Notes: generated by a model not told the origin, from the sequence alone. A DNA stretch of 64,000 bases from Paracamarosporium sp. OC-R06-R3 (GCA_019828545.1 JACVRA010000070.1:62001-126000), one strand, 5' to 3'. Positions 34,857 through 47,582 are shown, counted from the first letter of the stretch. Numbers and translations: made by a program.

Positions 34857-36745
34857 TGCTGCGGCCGGGGGAGGAGGGGGATGCTGGGAAGGGGGGAGGT
34901 CGCTCGCAGGCAGAAAAGTCGAAGAAAGCCAGAGCTCAGGCTTCGAGGTGGGCGTGGGCGGGTCGGCGGGCGGGCCCAGAAAGTCAAGTCAGTGCGCTGC
35001 GGCTAGTGCGTGCTTGGCTCCGCAGAGACCGGTCGATGGCCAGGGGCGGGAGAGAGGCAATGTGGAGACGGCGAGGGTGAGGCGGGCGCAGGAGAAGGTG
35101 CCGGGGCGGGCGCAGAGCGAGGCAGCGCGCGCGAAGGGAGGACGGGGGTGAAAAATTTGGCCGACGGCAGGCCAGGGCGCGCGTGCTGTGAGGGACGGAT
35201 GGTGACGCCGCCTGCGATGGGTGCTGGCGCCGTTGAAAGGCAGGGTCCGGGCCAGGGCCAGGGTCAGGGGTGCGATGGGATATGGGATATGGGATGCTCT
35301 GCCTCTTCCGGCACTCGCTGTGCCTTTTCTACTGCGTCGTCGGACGCCGTCGCACGTCCTGCGTCATCTGTCTACGAAGCGTAGCAGATGCTCCCCTTCG
35401 CAATCCACCACCTGCCAACAGCGACGCAACACCCATCTGCTCGGGGAACATGCAAACGACGTCTACACGACGGCGGGCCTTCCGCAATCCGCCTAGCCGG
35501 CGTCAATGTCATCCCACCGAGGCGCACTGTGTTCCGCATTCGACCACGCGTGCAGCAAGCCCAACGAGCGAAGGTGCCAAAGGGCGGCTCGACGTTCGGC
35601 TGTTCCTGAAGCAATGAAAGCTGTCCCGGCTACCGAGCCGCGCGAGTCCATGGAGAACAACGGGCCGATGGCTCGAAGGATTCTAGGATGAGTGCTAACT
35701 GACACCGGCCCATGGCCGCGGGACGCTCAGGAGTCCCGAACAATCACGCCCTGGGCCTCGCAGCCTGGCCAGAAACCTCTCCGTCGACGCCCTGCCAGCG
35801 TCCCAAGCTGCCCTGGAGCACGAGCGTGGATGGAGCATCAGCCAAACAGCGCTTCGTCACGGGAGACGCTTGCCAATATCAAATACTGCCGACTGAGTAG
35901 TTTAGCGCCGCGCCGCGCGAGTCATCAAAGGTTCCAAAGTTTCCAGAAAGCTTCTGACAAACGAGTCCGCGCTTCAGTCTTCGATAACTTGGCTCCCGTA
36001 TCCGCGCAACTCAGTGACCGTGCTTCGGCGACGCGTAGATCATAAGCAAGCCGCGCACTCACTGACCACTGTTTAACTTGATGACTGCATGCCATTGTTG
36101 GCGGATGGCCGTCGACGTCCAAAGGCACCCTTTCGATTCGCGCCTGTTGTTCCCGGGGAGAGTAAGAAAGTCTGTGGTGATCCTGCAGACGACGAACGAA
36201 GGGAAAGCGCCCGGTTCCGCGTTACCTGTGCGCGCAATGTCGCTGATCAATAGCAAAAGGTGGAGCCGTTGAAGCCCATCCCGACTTGTGAAACGCGCGT
36301 GCAGTGGTATCCGAATCCCAATCACAGGTCGATCCAGCTCAATCAGGCGAATGATGCTTTATGCCGCAGTGCTGCAGCACATTGCGACAAGGAAGATTGT
36401 AGTCACATCCGTCCAAAGCAGTCAGACGGCGTAGCGTGTTTAATTTGAGCTTGCCGCTCTATCGTCGATTGAATGTCAGCCAGGTGCCCACAATGCCGTG
36501 CCCGTCATTTGCCTCTGTCGGCGCGTTTGTGGTCGGAGTCGCTGCCCTGCATCGACGGAGACGTCTGGGGGTGGCTTGTGTGGCTTGTGTGGCTTGTGTG
36601 GCGGTGCGTTTGTGGCGCGCCACGACGTTCCGACTAGGAAGCACGAGATGCAACACGCTGGCGTTTGCGTCCTCGCTCGCAACAATCGCCGCAATGATAT
36701 GAGCAACACCTGACGCAGCATACAGACACCCCCTACCCTCGCACC
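34857..36745. other. 1.9-kb divergent promoter region (URC4 / auxilin)
   Basis: GC-rich with several simple repeats, including four copies of ttgtgtggc at about 36573-36603. Open frames here lack motifs and are judged chance in GC-rich DNA. Confidence 0.45.
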
Positions 36746-39651
36746 ATGGATGATCTTGCCGGCCTTGACTGGTCGGCGCCTCCTCCCAAGCAACAGTCGA
36801 GCACCCCGACCGCCTTTCCTCCGTTCCGCCAGAGCCCCGCGCCCCAGCTCTCTGGCCGCTCCACACCTCTCTCTGCGCAGCAATCGGGCGCTGGGGCAGT
36901 CGCTGGAGGCAACCGGCTGTTCAAGGTGCCCTCTAAGCCCGCAACCCCCGCAAACGACAGCTTCGCCAACCTCATCTCGTCCAACAGCTCCAAGTCCGCT
37001 GCGAACAACCTATCCCTTGCGGAACGGCAGAGACAGTTGCAGCAAGAAAAGCAGCGCCAAGAGGCAGAGCGGCAGAAGCAGTATGACGCGCATTTTGGTG
37101 CATCGGGCTCGACGTTCTTGGACAGCCTGGGGAGTGGGAAGAGCACGCCCGAGCCCGCGGCGGCTGGTTTCCGGCGGCCTACGCCAAATGCTTCCGGCGG
37201 CCACAACCTCTCGCAGACTATCAACAAGCCGTTTGCTGGCCTCGATACCTCCATCAAGCGTCCTGTACAATCGCCCCCGGCCGACGATGATCTCCTCTCT
37301 GCTTTCAAGGCCAGCGCTCCCGTCGATGCATCCAGCCATTTCCCACCCCCGTCTTTCGATAGTGGTCGCAGCACACCGGCAAACGGAACATATAGCTCAC
37401 GAGGGCATACTCCTGCACCACAAGCTTCGAACGATCGTTTTGTGAACGACGACGATGATATGTTCGGTCTCAACCAGCTCGCACAAAAATCTACGAGTCA
37501 GCCTCCACCTGCATCGGCACCTACGGGGGGAGACGACGATATTCTAGGTCTGTTAAGCAAGCCAGTTTCCGAGTTCCAAACGAAACCTGCGCCGGAGCTA
37601 GAAGTTGAGCACTCTATCCAGCGCCAATCGCCACCTGCTGCTGCTAGTCCCCATGATAAAGCCGTTGCTGAGCTTGTGGACATGGGCTTCCCTGCTGAAA
37701 AGTCCGCTATCGCCCTGGCGACCACTGAGTCGGGCTTGGATGTTCAAGCAGCTGTTGGATGGCTTTTGAACCAGGCCCATGCAGAAGCTAAGCAGAAGAC
37801 CCAGGGTCGCCGTCAAGATAGCTCGCGACACAGCCCGGATGATTACGACGAGCGGCCGAGACGTAACAATCCTAGACAAAGCACTCGGGATTCAAGCACT
37901 GGCGGGTCTACTCCAGCCTGGATGCGTGGCGAAGAAGGCAGGAGCCGGTCCAGTCAACGTAGAACAGATGGGCAAGCACAAGAGAAAGATGTCTCACAAT
38001 ACGCTTCCGAGATAGGCAGCAGTTTCTTAAAGTCCGCGAATTCACTTTGGAAGACGAGTCAAAAGAAGGTGCAAAGAGCAGTTGCAGATTTTCAACAAGA
38101 TGGTGATCCAAACATGCCCAAATGGATGAGAGATGCTCAGAGTCCTGCGTCTGCAGGCCAATCTCGAGGCAAAGCGCCTGCTGTTGATGTGACAGATGAA
38201 GCCATGATGTTGGAAGCTGGCGGACGACCGACTAAGCCATCACGCCCGTCTGCTACCCGTCAAGACCCAGATCCGCTTCCTGTACGACCAAGACGTGAGC
38301 AGCCTGATCTGCGGCATGAATCTCGCAATGGACGCCCGGACCGCATGTCATCTCAATCTCCTTCTTTGCGTCAACAACCGCAGCCTGTAGACAAACGACC
38401 TGCTTCCAAACTTACGCGCCAGGACCTCGAAGAGCAGAGCCCTCAAGCCTACGTAAGCCCGTCGAGACGCAAGAAAGCTACGCCTCAACCCGATCATTTC
38501 TCTCAAGAGCGGCCAGTTCCTTCACCTTCGCCTTCGACGTCTCGACAACCTACACCGGCACAGTCGAACAATCCATTCCTGAAAGCAACACAATCGGCAT
38601 CCAAACCAAAAAGCCCTGCAGTTACCCCTCCGCCTCCGAGGCCAAGAGCACCACCACGCCAAATCCCACCTGCCTCCTCGTCCGCGCTCAACCAATCAGC
38701 ATCTTATCGACAGAAGGGATCTGAAGCTTTCAAGCGTGGTGATTACTCGGCTGCACACGCTGCGTACTCTTCAGCTGTCGGCCCGCTTCCTGCGACTCAT
38801 CCCGTAATGATCATTGTCTTGTGCAACCGTGCCGTTACCAACATCAAAGTGGGCGACCCGAAAGCCGCAGTTTCTGACGCCGATGCAGCGCTCGCAATCA
38901 TTGGTGTCTCGAAGGGCGAAGGCGAGAAAATTGTCGTCGGTGGCACCGAACCCGACAAGGACATGAAGGAATTCTACGGCAAGGCACTTATGCGAAAAGC
39001 TGAAGCGCTCGAAAACATGGAAAAGTGGGCTGATGCCGGCAAAGTCTGGAAGGAAGCAGTCGAGGCGGGCGTCGGAGGGTCAATTAGTATCCAGGGCCGC
39101 AATCGCTGCGACAAAGCCGCAGGCGGTGGTGATCGAGCGTCTACTCCCGCAGCAGCTAAACGAGCACCTGTGCGCAGACCGCCACCGAAACCTTCTGCCG
39201 CATCGGATCTTGGTCCAGCTAAAGAGTCTGAAGCTGTCAAGAAGCTGAAAGCTGCCAATGCTGCGGCGGAGAAGGCGGACGACGAGAAGTTTGCGCTTTC
39301 AGATCAAGTCGATGCCAAACTCATTGCGTGGAAGGGCACTAAAGCGGACAATCTGCGTGCGTTACTTGGTTCCCTCGACAAGGTATTGTGGCCCGAGGCA
39401 GGATGGAACAAGGTCAACATGGGAGACTTGGTCATGCCGAACAAGGTTAAGATCATATACATGAAGGCCATAGCTAAGGTGCATCCTGATAAGGTGAGTT
39501 TCGGTCATCCCTTGAATTGTCAGACATTTGCATGCTAATTCGAGGACAGATATCTCAATCCGCCACTACCGAACAGAAGATGATCAGCGCGGCAGTATTC
39601 GCGACGCTCAACGAAGCCTGGGACAAGTTCAAGGCGGAAAATGGTCTATAA
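36746..39651 (+). CDS. Auxilin-like J-domain protein (Swa2/Ucp7 type)
   Basis: Exons 36746-39493 and 39550-39651 encode 949 aa. Order: an N-terminal disordered region with acidic clathrin/adaptor-like motifs (DDDLLSAF, DDDMFGLNQL, DDDILGLLS); a UBA domain near 303-345 (AVAELVDMGFPAEKSAIALA); a long Gln/Ser/Pro linker; TPR repeats about 650-790 (YRQKGSEAFKRGDYSAAHAA); and a C-terminal J domain with the Hsp70-activating HPDK at ~912. This UBA-TPR-J plan is that of Swa2/Ucp7, which recruits Hsp70 to strip clathrin from vesicles. The 56-nt intron falls immediately after HPDK, with a CTAAT branch; exon 2 restores the last J-domain helix (ATLNEAWDKFK). The start ATG opens the typical MDDLAGLDW. Confidence 0.94.
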
Positions 39652-40290
39652 TCGCAGTTGCAAGCTGCTGCATAGCATAGTTTTGCGCGGGCGTGCCTCG
39701 TGCCGTAGAACCAATACACTTGCATGAATGATTGATGACACTCATAAAGTGCTGGCTATGCAATGAAGCCGTGTACTGATGTACAAAGGTATACGAGGTG
39801 TCCACGCGACAGCAAGCATCTGAAAGGGGCTAGTGCGGCGCGTACCTGAATCGTTCCTCAACGATCCATGCTGGCCTGGTTTCCCCAGATCCCATGCCTT
39901 GGCATTAGGTAACCATCCAGCCACTCCGCTTCAACTTCGGGATGAACGCACTTCGCGCCGTTAATTTGGCGCCTTGCTTCTTACATCGAACTCTTCGTGG
40001 AGTCGCGACCTGTCCTGTCATTGTGCCATCAAGCCAAGTCTCCAAAAAGGGTTTCGTCGCATTTTACACGTGTCTCCGTACTGAGATCCGCCCGTTGTCC
40101 CCAAAGTCATTAGCATCAGTCACAATTTTCATTACCATAGACGCCACTACCGTTCCCATTCAGCCAAGTCAATTCACAATAACACACCGACTTACCTTGG
40201 CCAAGACCCATCTAAAGAGCAAGGGACGAAGGGGAAGAAGGGGGAAGAGAAAAAACTATCACGTCGTGGACAGCTACGTCATAAGAGAAA
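39652..40290. other. Intergenic spacer
   Basis: Terminator of the auxilin gene and promoter of the PQ-loop gene; no further feature seen. Confidence 0.45.
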
Positions 40291-41544
40291 ATGTTTCCTC
40301 CTTCACAAGGCTTACGCCTGGACATCGATGCGATCAGTCAGATATGCGGATCTGTTTCGATTGCGTGCTGGATAGGTATGTTTGTGATGCATGCATTACA
40401 GTTGGACGCCGACCCATGAACATGAATTGGGATTTACTGTCAAACTTTTTTACTTTTAAAATGCTTGAAATATGGTTAGCTAATCAGCGGTATAGTGGTC
40501 TTCTCGCCTCAAATCATCGAAAATTGGAAAAGGAGCTCAGCAGAAGGATTGTCGGTTGTCTTCATCACAGTATGGCTGCTGGGTGATTTCTTTAACATCT
40601 TCGGCGCCGTCCTGCAGGGCGTTCTTCCTACGATGATCATTTTGGCAGTGTACTACACGCTTGCGGACATCGTGCTTCTAGGCCAATACTTCTGGTACGA
40701 AGGTTTCCGCCTCACCGATAAGGTGAGCTCAAGAGAAGAGTCTTCAGAAGAGTCCTCAGAAGATGACGAAGAGGATGAAGCAGCTGTGCCATCTGAGCGC
40801 TCGCCTCTCCTGTCTCCATCGATAAGAGATAGACAGAATGGGCCAAGCAATGGCTTTCATGCAACCCCAAGAATTTCAGATGCAGACAGAGGGAGACGCG
40901 GCTCCGCACACTCGACGAACTCTTTCCGCGAGCGCTACCTCTCCGTCTCAGGCACGCATCTCTCGCCTGTAACTCCCTTGCATGATGACTCTACGGCAGC
41001 GCATAACAAGACGCCGCCCAGACCGCAGGCTCCTTCTGCCGTGCAAACAGTGTTCTTCAACCTGGGGATCATCGTCCTAGTCTGCGCTTCTGGTGTATTC
41101 GGCTGGTGGTTATCCACCACACGCTCTCACGCCGCCACACCTCCCCCAACAGAGAAATCACCCGAGACGCTGCAGTTCAACGTCTGGGGCCAGATCTTCG
41201 GGTACATCTGCGCGGCCCTGTACCTCGGCTCGCGCATCCCGCAACTGCTGCTCAACTACCGGAGAAAATCGACCGAGGGCATCTCCATGCTGTTCTTCCT
41301 GTTTGCCTGCATAGGAAACCTGACCTATGTGTTGAGTATTGTGGCGTATAAGCCCGTGTGCAAGAAACCCAGTCACTGCGGGGAAGGAGAGGCAGCCAGC
41401 ATCTACGGACGGTATATTGCGGTCAACTTGAGCTGGCTGCTAGGGAGCTTTGGGACGTTGCTGCTCGACGCTGGGGTCTTCATACAGTACTTTTTGTACA
41501 GGAAAGAGGACGAGAGCGATAGCGAGGAGGAAACAGTACTGTAG
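40291..41544 (+). CDS. PQ-loop vacuolar amino-acid transporter (Ypq1/Rtc2 type)
   Basis: Exons 40291-40375 and 40496-41544 encode 377 aa. The 120-nt phase-1 intron (GTATGT donor, CTAAT branch, TATAG acceptor) joins ISQICGSVSIACWI to VVFSPQIIENWKRSSAEG, making the first PQ-loop. The second is SRIPQLLLNYRRKSTEGIS. Seven hydrophobic helices are split by a Ser/Glu-rich cytoplasmic loop between helices 3 and 4 (SSREESSEESSEDDEEDE) that also holds a SERSPLLSP segment. Yeast Ypq1-3 export basic amino acids from, or exchange them across, the vacuole membrane. The dileucine-like ERSPLL is compatible with vacuolar sorting by the AP-3 route; this is inference. The start is the ATG giving the usual MFPPSQ-type N-terminus. 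Confidence 0.92.
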
Positions 41545-42618
41545 ATGCAAGTTGGAAGTTATGGACGTGTTAGGAGGAGTAACTGGGGGACGATGCGACC
41601 GAGAATGTGGGTGTCTGGTTCAATTGTACAATACGTTTAGAGGCGTGCTCTGCATAGTCACTGCCATGCTGTATCACTACAAGTTACAATAGCGAGTCGA
41701 AGATGCTATACATCCGAGACGGGAGGTGTAATACCGCTCTAACCTTAGACCAAACAAGTGCATGGTACTTTGTGTTGTTAGTCCGGATATGAGTCAACTA
41801 CGCATGTGACAAATGCGTGCTATGAATAACACGCGAATTCTCACTAGAAACATACGACAGGCATGTCCTGTTAGCAAGCGCCTAGTTTGATTAGCAGTCC
41901 ATTAGCCATACGATTCATGTAGATCCCCGAGAAGTCCCAGGAACTTCCCTTCACATGCAGATGCACGAGGACACTCGGCATCACGCGTCCGGTTCGGCCG
42001 TCGAAACTATGGCAAAGCTATAGAGTAATCAATGGATCTCGTTACTTCCAGCGTCGTTGGTAAAAAAGCATGAGTGATGAGTGACGCCAGACGAGAAGAA
42101 TTGTAATCGCAAAGGCCGAAGCGGCCGAAACGGGGTTGGACGGCCGAGACATGGTGAGTACTAGTAGCATCGGATGCACAGATAGGGTAGTATAAGGTGC
42201 TTATGGTAATGTAGCTAGTAGAAATGGTGTCTCGGATGATACGGGATGGGTTACTTGCACTTAATGCAATGCCGGTAGACACCCTAGAATGAATTGTTCG
42301 GGTATAGCATGTTATATATGCAAGACAGCCCCTATACGTTAGTGGGACCTATCACGGAATGCATGGTTATTGTTCATAGAGGATAGTTTGAAGTGGTTTG
42401 AATCAGTTCATTGCAGATTGGTATCGTTACAGAGGCGACTTTTATTAAGTCTAAACGCCATTCCTCGAGCATCACTCATAAATTCCAATACCTCCAACGC
42501 CGGTCATGCTGCTAAAGTTGTAGAGATGTTCGTATACTGACCAGTCAATGGTCGATGTGCGCCAGCTGTGTCCCGGACAACAGTGTGTTTATGTGCGTAT
42601 AATGAAGACGAAGAGATA
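41545..42618. other. Convergent intergenic region
   Basis: Between the 3' ends of the PQ-loop gene and the small 80-aa gene. No feature supported. Confidence 0.45.
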
Positions 42619-42912
42619 TTATGAGTCATTCGAGCGAACAGTGTTGACGGATTCATTGCCGAAGTTGGGAGAGACACCTCCGGATCGTCGCCGAGCAGAG
42701 TTTGTAGCAGTGTTCAGCTGCTTCTTGGTGTGCTCGTGCATGATGCTTGGAGGAGTCAGTATAGCGACCAGGCTTGAATGAGGAATAGTGACGTACCGAG
42801 CGTACACCGACATGGCTTGAGTTGGATTATCCAGGTCGAAGTTGTTGGCAAAGTTGTGCTGGGGAGCCATGGGCTCGGAGTAGTTGTCGGTAACGTAGAC
42901 AGCGGCAGACAT
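42619..42912 (-). CDS. Small conserved-looking fungal protein, 80 aa
   Basis: Exons (minus) 42912-42797 and 42745-42619 encode 80 aa. The 51-nt intron has a GTACGT donor, a CTGAC branch and a CCAAG acceptor; removal gives MSVYARIMHEHTKKQL. The protein has a short N-terminal segment with NFANNFDLDNP, a helix (AMSVYARIMHEHTKKQLNTA), then SARRRS and a Ser/Asn tail. The SARRRS site looks like a kinase target. I recall this layout as recurring in small fungal proteins but know no assigned function. Intron retention would stay in frame and add 17 residues. Confidence 0.65.
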   Translation of the reverse strand: MSAAVYVTDNYSEPMAPQHNFANNFDLDNPTQAMSVYARYVTIPHSSLVAILTPPSIMHEHTKKQLNTATNSARRRSGGVSPNFGNESVNTVRSNDS

Positions 42913-45244
42913 GTTGAACTGGGATAAGAAGACACGGAGAGGAAAGTCGAACGCCGAAGGACAGAAGCCGGAAATGTGGTGATTGTGTAGTAGCAAGATG
43001 TTATGTGCGATGGAATGGTGTCTCTCGCTGGAGCGGGGGAACTCATATATACCCATCCGACAGCCCTGCCTACTCGAAGCACACAACGGGGCGTCCAACA
43101 GCCAAGCTAGAGATCGACAAAGATAGGCGCTCCAGTGGGCCCACACAAGTTCGAGGCTTGAGGTCAGCGATCTGCAGGGTCCTACTAGATATGCGTTAGT
43201 CACCCTAGATGCACCCTGGGGCGTCTTCCAAGCCATTCACATGGCCACGATTGAGAGCGCCCTGCTCTTGCAGCGAGAATCGTTGCTGTTTACTGTCGCC
43301 GCTGTCCCGTGCGCAGGGTCCAGTGCGTGGAGCGGATGAGCAGCCACTGACAAGATGCGATCAGCCTCCCCGGGGACGGCCATTGGCGTGCATCACGGCG
43401 GCGAAAATGCATGTACTGCTTGGTTTCTGTCTCGCTTGCTTCTGGCGGAACTCTCATCAGCTCAAGAGAAGAGAGCTTCATCGGAACTCAATGGAGAGGC
43501 CGTTGGTCGTCCCGTCGCTCAACCAAGGGAACTGACGTGATGCATATGATGCAAGCCGGCGCCGTTGCTGCGGTTCAGAAGCATCCAGTGGCGAGCTCGA
43601 CGTCAGATTCGCGGGACATGGCAGACTTTCCCAGGCAACGCATAGGCAGATGTGTGCAAAAGCTCTCTGTTCGCGGCGCACAGCTGAGGTACAACGTCAT
43701 ACTGCGCCCGAAGCAGGCACGATCGGCGTGCTTGATGGCATTTCTAGCTGTATACAGCTAGCGCTATGGCTCGACCGTTGAGCGTCGCTGGTGAATATGC
43801 AGGGCACACTTCGTTCCGCAAAGCCTAAGCACCATCCATCCTCTTCTCGCCCCGTCGCACGTCAACAGTGACGCCAAACCGCCAGCTATCGTGAGAAGCC
43901 CATTTGTTTTGCGTTGGATGATTGCCGCCTGCGGCTAATTTCTATGGACCCTGCATCTCCACCCCTGACTTCACATTCTTCGATTGCTATGTCATAACTC
44001 AGCGGACCGTGGTGCTTTCACCGTTTCTCGAGACGTGGGTGTCGTGGCGTCGCTCTGTGGGTGTTCCTCAGGGTCCAGCACCGGCTTCATGTGCTCATCG
44101 AGATGTCCTTCAATGCCGAACCATCGAGATGTCCTCGAAAGCCGAACCATCGAGATGTCCTTGAAAGCCGAACCATCGAGATGTCCTTGAAAGCCGAGCC
44201 ATCGAGATGTCGTCTGAAAATGGCCTTGGTCTAGACTAGGGCCGCCTTCGCTGCCTCTGGATCGTCTCTATTTCAATCCTCGTCTGCGCTTGTTACCCAG
44301 CTGCTTGGGTTGCACCCCATCAACCGCCCCAGAACTCTCGTCATCCGTGGATGCGTCATGCCGTTCGTTGCGGTCTCGCGCCCGCCGCAGCCCACAGTGA
44401 CGTAAGGTGGTGGCTGCACGCAGTCTGGGGATCACGTCAAGGCACTCCACTTTTCCCAACCGCCAAGCACGTGTAAGCCTCAACCGGATTGCTCCAGTGG
44501 TGCGGGCCACGCGATAATGGATTATCCCTAACTGTTGTGCGGCGGTCGAGCCCATGTGCTGCCGGCCTCCGAATCGAGAGAATGCTCAGGGCCCCCTGGC
44601 AGATTGTCGACGACTCGACGACGCACAACTGTGAATGGAGGATCAGGCGATTCTGGCCATGAACATCATCCGTCGAGGGTGGGGCTCAATACTTCCCGCA
44701 AATGAGATCGTCGGCGTCTGGAACTCCAAGGGCGCCACCCGCTCGTTACCACGTCGCCGCCTCACACCATCACGAACAAGCGTCCATTCTCTCACTTTCT
44801 TACTCACGCCCCAACCAACACGTCTCCTAGCAACACCATATGTAGCGCGTTTCGAAGTGCAGGGATTCTCTCTCGCTTGGTCGGTGTCTCCCCCGAACCA
44901 ATCCTAAAATCTGCAGTGACGTATTCTCTCGGGTGGTAAGCCGCTGCTAGTCTTGTTCCTGGAAGCCGAGACAGGCACATCGTCATGCCAAAAAGGAGTA
45001 GTGATCCAACCAATTGTATTGCTAATTGCGGTCAACCTGCGTCGGGCAGAAGGTTGTACCTGAACAATTCGTGACGGCTGGGCCCCCGTTTCTACTAGGT
45101 TTGAATCTTCACCTCAATTCATGACCCGCTCGTTATTCGTCCGGTCACGCTGCTGCATCTCTGACAAGAAGAAAGGTGAAATCAAGTCTTACATAAACTA
45201 TAAACAAGAAGCTAATGCGTTACTGAAAGGTGCCCGACCCCATC
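42913..45244. other. 2.3-kb intergenic region with a minisatellite
   Basis: No confident gene. Short frames that cross it are partly made of the 26-bp repeat at 44100-44213. Confidence 0.45.
44100..44213. repeat. 26-bp tandem repeat (minisatellite)
   Basis: Unit of the form gagatgtccttgaaagccga followed by accatc. Starts at 44100, 44126, 44152, 44178 and a partial copy at 44204, nearly identical. The period is not a multiple of three, so it is unlikely to encode a protein repeat. Confidence 0.9.
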
Positions 45245-46293
45245 CTACCACAGATTTTCCGTACCCAGCATTCGCTTGACCTTCAAATCGAGCAATCCGT
45301 CGCACGCAGAGATGTGGTTGAAATACCACAGGTGCGAGGCGATATCCAAACCGCCATGATCACCGTTAGCATACACGCTGATATCATTCGCCGTCACCTC
45401 CACTTTGTTACCCGTGGAGATGTAGTACTCCGGCTGGACGTGCGCATATGGCATGAAAAAGGGGATGCTAGGCGGTAGCGTCGGCACAATATCGTGCTTG
45501 TGTACGGTTCTGAAGTTTTCTCCTTTGTCTGTTCCGCTCAAGAACGTCGCCCACTCCTCGTTCCCGGATCTCGGGGCCCCGTATGTGTAGAGATCGACCG
45601 GGATGTCTATGGTACGCAGTGCCGCCGCCCCTATAGTCGCCATAGCACCACCGAGGCTGTGACCTGTTGCAACGAGCTTGAAGTCTGGAAATTTCTCTTG
45701 TGCAGCTTTGACGGCCTTGATGACACCATCTTGGACCTCGTTCCAGGATTTGAGGAACCCGCTGTGAGCTTTGCAGCCAGAGCAAAAGGTCACGTCTTCC
45801 ATTTGGAAATCCAGGTTGGCTGCCCAGTTGTCTATGCTCTTAGAACCTCGGAATGAGATTACAATCAGCTTGTTAGTTGCGTCCGTAGTGACGAAGCCCG
45901 TCGCATCGGTATCTTTTGAGCTGTTACAATACATTAGCATGCGTTCAAGCCTGCCTGGAACACGATGCCACCACTTCAGCACTTACTTCTCAAACTCGGT
46001 GAGCGTATTTGTGTCCGCTGCCTCGACCTCATCACAGTTCTTCTCTGAACAGGTTACTTTTGTATTAGTGCTGTTGTTGTTTTCCTGGCAGTACGCTGCC
46101 GCAGCGTACTGCTCAAAGAATGACAGCTTATCAAAAATCTCAGAAGATACAGCGTCCTCTACATAGTAGTGAGCTTCGTTGGACCAATGTACTGTATACG
46201 TTTCAACATACTTCGCGCCTGCAAAGGTGCCGCAAACCCCAATCCACTGAGGCCACTGAGTGCCAGCAGCGCCACAGACTTAGCGAAAACCAT
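45245..46293 (-). CDS. Secreted class 3 lipase (alpha/beta hydrolase)
   Basis: Exons (minus) 46293-46212, 46158-45987 and 45920-45245 encode 309 aa. A signal peptide (MVFAKSVALLALSGLSGLGF, ending near AAP) is followed by a dibasic Arg-Lys, a probable pro-peptide cleavage site created by the first splice. The lipase_3 fold shows LIVISFRGSKSIDNW (oxyanion region), the nucleophile elbow GHSLGG with Ser ~173, the Asp in HKHDIVP (~228) and the His in ASHLWYF (~281). Cysteine pairs (CSGC and others) fit disulfides of a secreted enzyme. Family members (Thermomyces lipase, feruloyl esterase A) cleave triglycerides or cell-wall esters; sequence alone does not decide the substrate. Introns are 53 and 66 nt. 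Confidence 0.93.
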
Positions 46294-47582
46294 CCTATCG
46301 TGTCCTACAATATCTCGAATATGTGCAAAATGTATAACAACAAGATTCTAGCACTATCAAAGTATGCCCGAAGTAGCAACAGCTCGCGCGAGAAATGAAC
46401 AAAGCAATGGCAGAACGACTAAATGAACGAATGGACGAACGAATGAATGACTGCAGTAAATCGAGCACGTACAAAGAGCGCGTACGCGATCAGGCGCTCC
46501 TCCATCTTTTAACAACGGACGATGTTGACCAAGTCCGTAAAACACAGACCGAAGGTTCAATCTCCGTGATCACAAGTACGCGAGGATGATGAGGCGGTGC
46601 ACGGGTGCGTGCACAGCGTAGTCCGACACACAAGCCTCAAAGTCCAAGCACTCCGAGTGCTTAAGCCTCGCGATTTCCGCTGTGGTTATATGGAAGCGGT
46701 GTTGCGCTGGGTCGCTTGTCTCAAGATCGGTGAGGAACTTGTGTTTTGTGCACTCGGTTGGTTGGAGATGGATCTGCGCAGTCACAATACCTCTTCATAG
46801 TGTGCGCAGATATTCATTTTATTGTTGATCGTGTTCCAGACCTGTGCGTTTGCTTTGCACATAAGTGTAGGATTGCAAGGGATCGAGAATTGGGTGTTGT
46901 CAGCATACGGACTTTGGTGTAAGCGTTGCGCAGCATGCTGGAAATTATCCATACAGAAACTACACATGCGGAAGGTATACATGCGGAAAGAATATGTGCG
47001 GAAACAATTGTGCAGAAGTAAGTATGCGGAAGAAAGTATACGGAAAGAAGTATGCGGAAAGAAGTATGCGGAAAGAACTCAGGAAAGAACTCATGCGGAA
47101 ACAACTCATGCAGCCCTCGATACAACCATGCCACCTTGACTTTGACCTACGATCAGAGCGCTTGGCTGGTGCGTTGCTGTGGATGAAACATCTCTTTCTG
47201 GGAGCCGATACAAACATATGTACAGGTAGACCTCCTGCGAGTTCACGGGTCGGGCATGTACTTGAACTTCGGAGGTGAGCGCTCCGCTTTTGAGGCTGCG
47301 CTACATCGGACTTCGTTCTCTACCCTTGTATCGTGGCGCGGTTCCGCTTTAGGATCGAGTGAAATGGTGCGAAACCTGTCGAGCTGATCTTGAACATGTC
47401 ATGGACTCTTCAGTATTTACTACGCAGCACGATAAAAGTCAAGAATGCTTTCGAGAATCAACTTCAAATTGATACAGCAACACTTGCCCAGCTACCATAC
47501 TCAATCAAGACACAGATTCTTTAATGAAACATTATTCGATAACATTTCGGTCAAAAATGAAAGTTTGGGATACTTCGATTGG
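46294..47582. other. Intergenic region with a degenerate short repeat
   Basis: Between the lipase 5' end and the BTB gene 3' end. Frames here mostly translate the 14-15-bp repeat at 46967-47110 and are not believed to be genes. Confidence 0.5.
46967..47110. repeat. 14-15-bp degenerate tandem repeat
   Basis: About nine variants of tatgcggaaagaag in a row, with units of 14 or 15 bp and base changes between copies. Confidence 0.8.

Noticed and set aside
34155..35006. Plus-strand 283-codon frame
   Set aside because: Antisense to Urc4 exons and running into GC-rich promoter DNA; no motif.
36733..37473. Minus-strand 246-codon frame
   Set aside because: Antisense to the N-terminal disordered region of auxilin.
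46822..47278. Frames encoding Lys/Glu/Arg-rich repeats
   Set aside because: They only translate the 14-15-bp DNA repeat array, in more than one frame, so coding is not supported.
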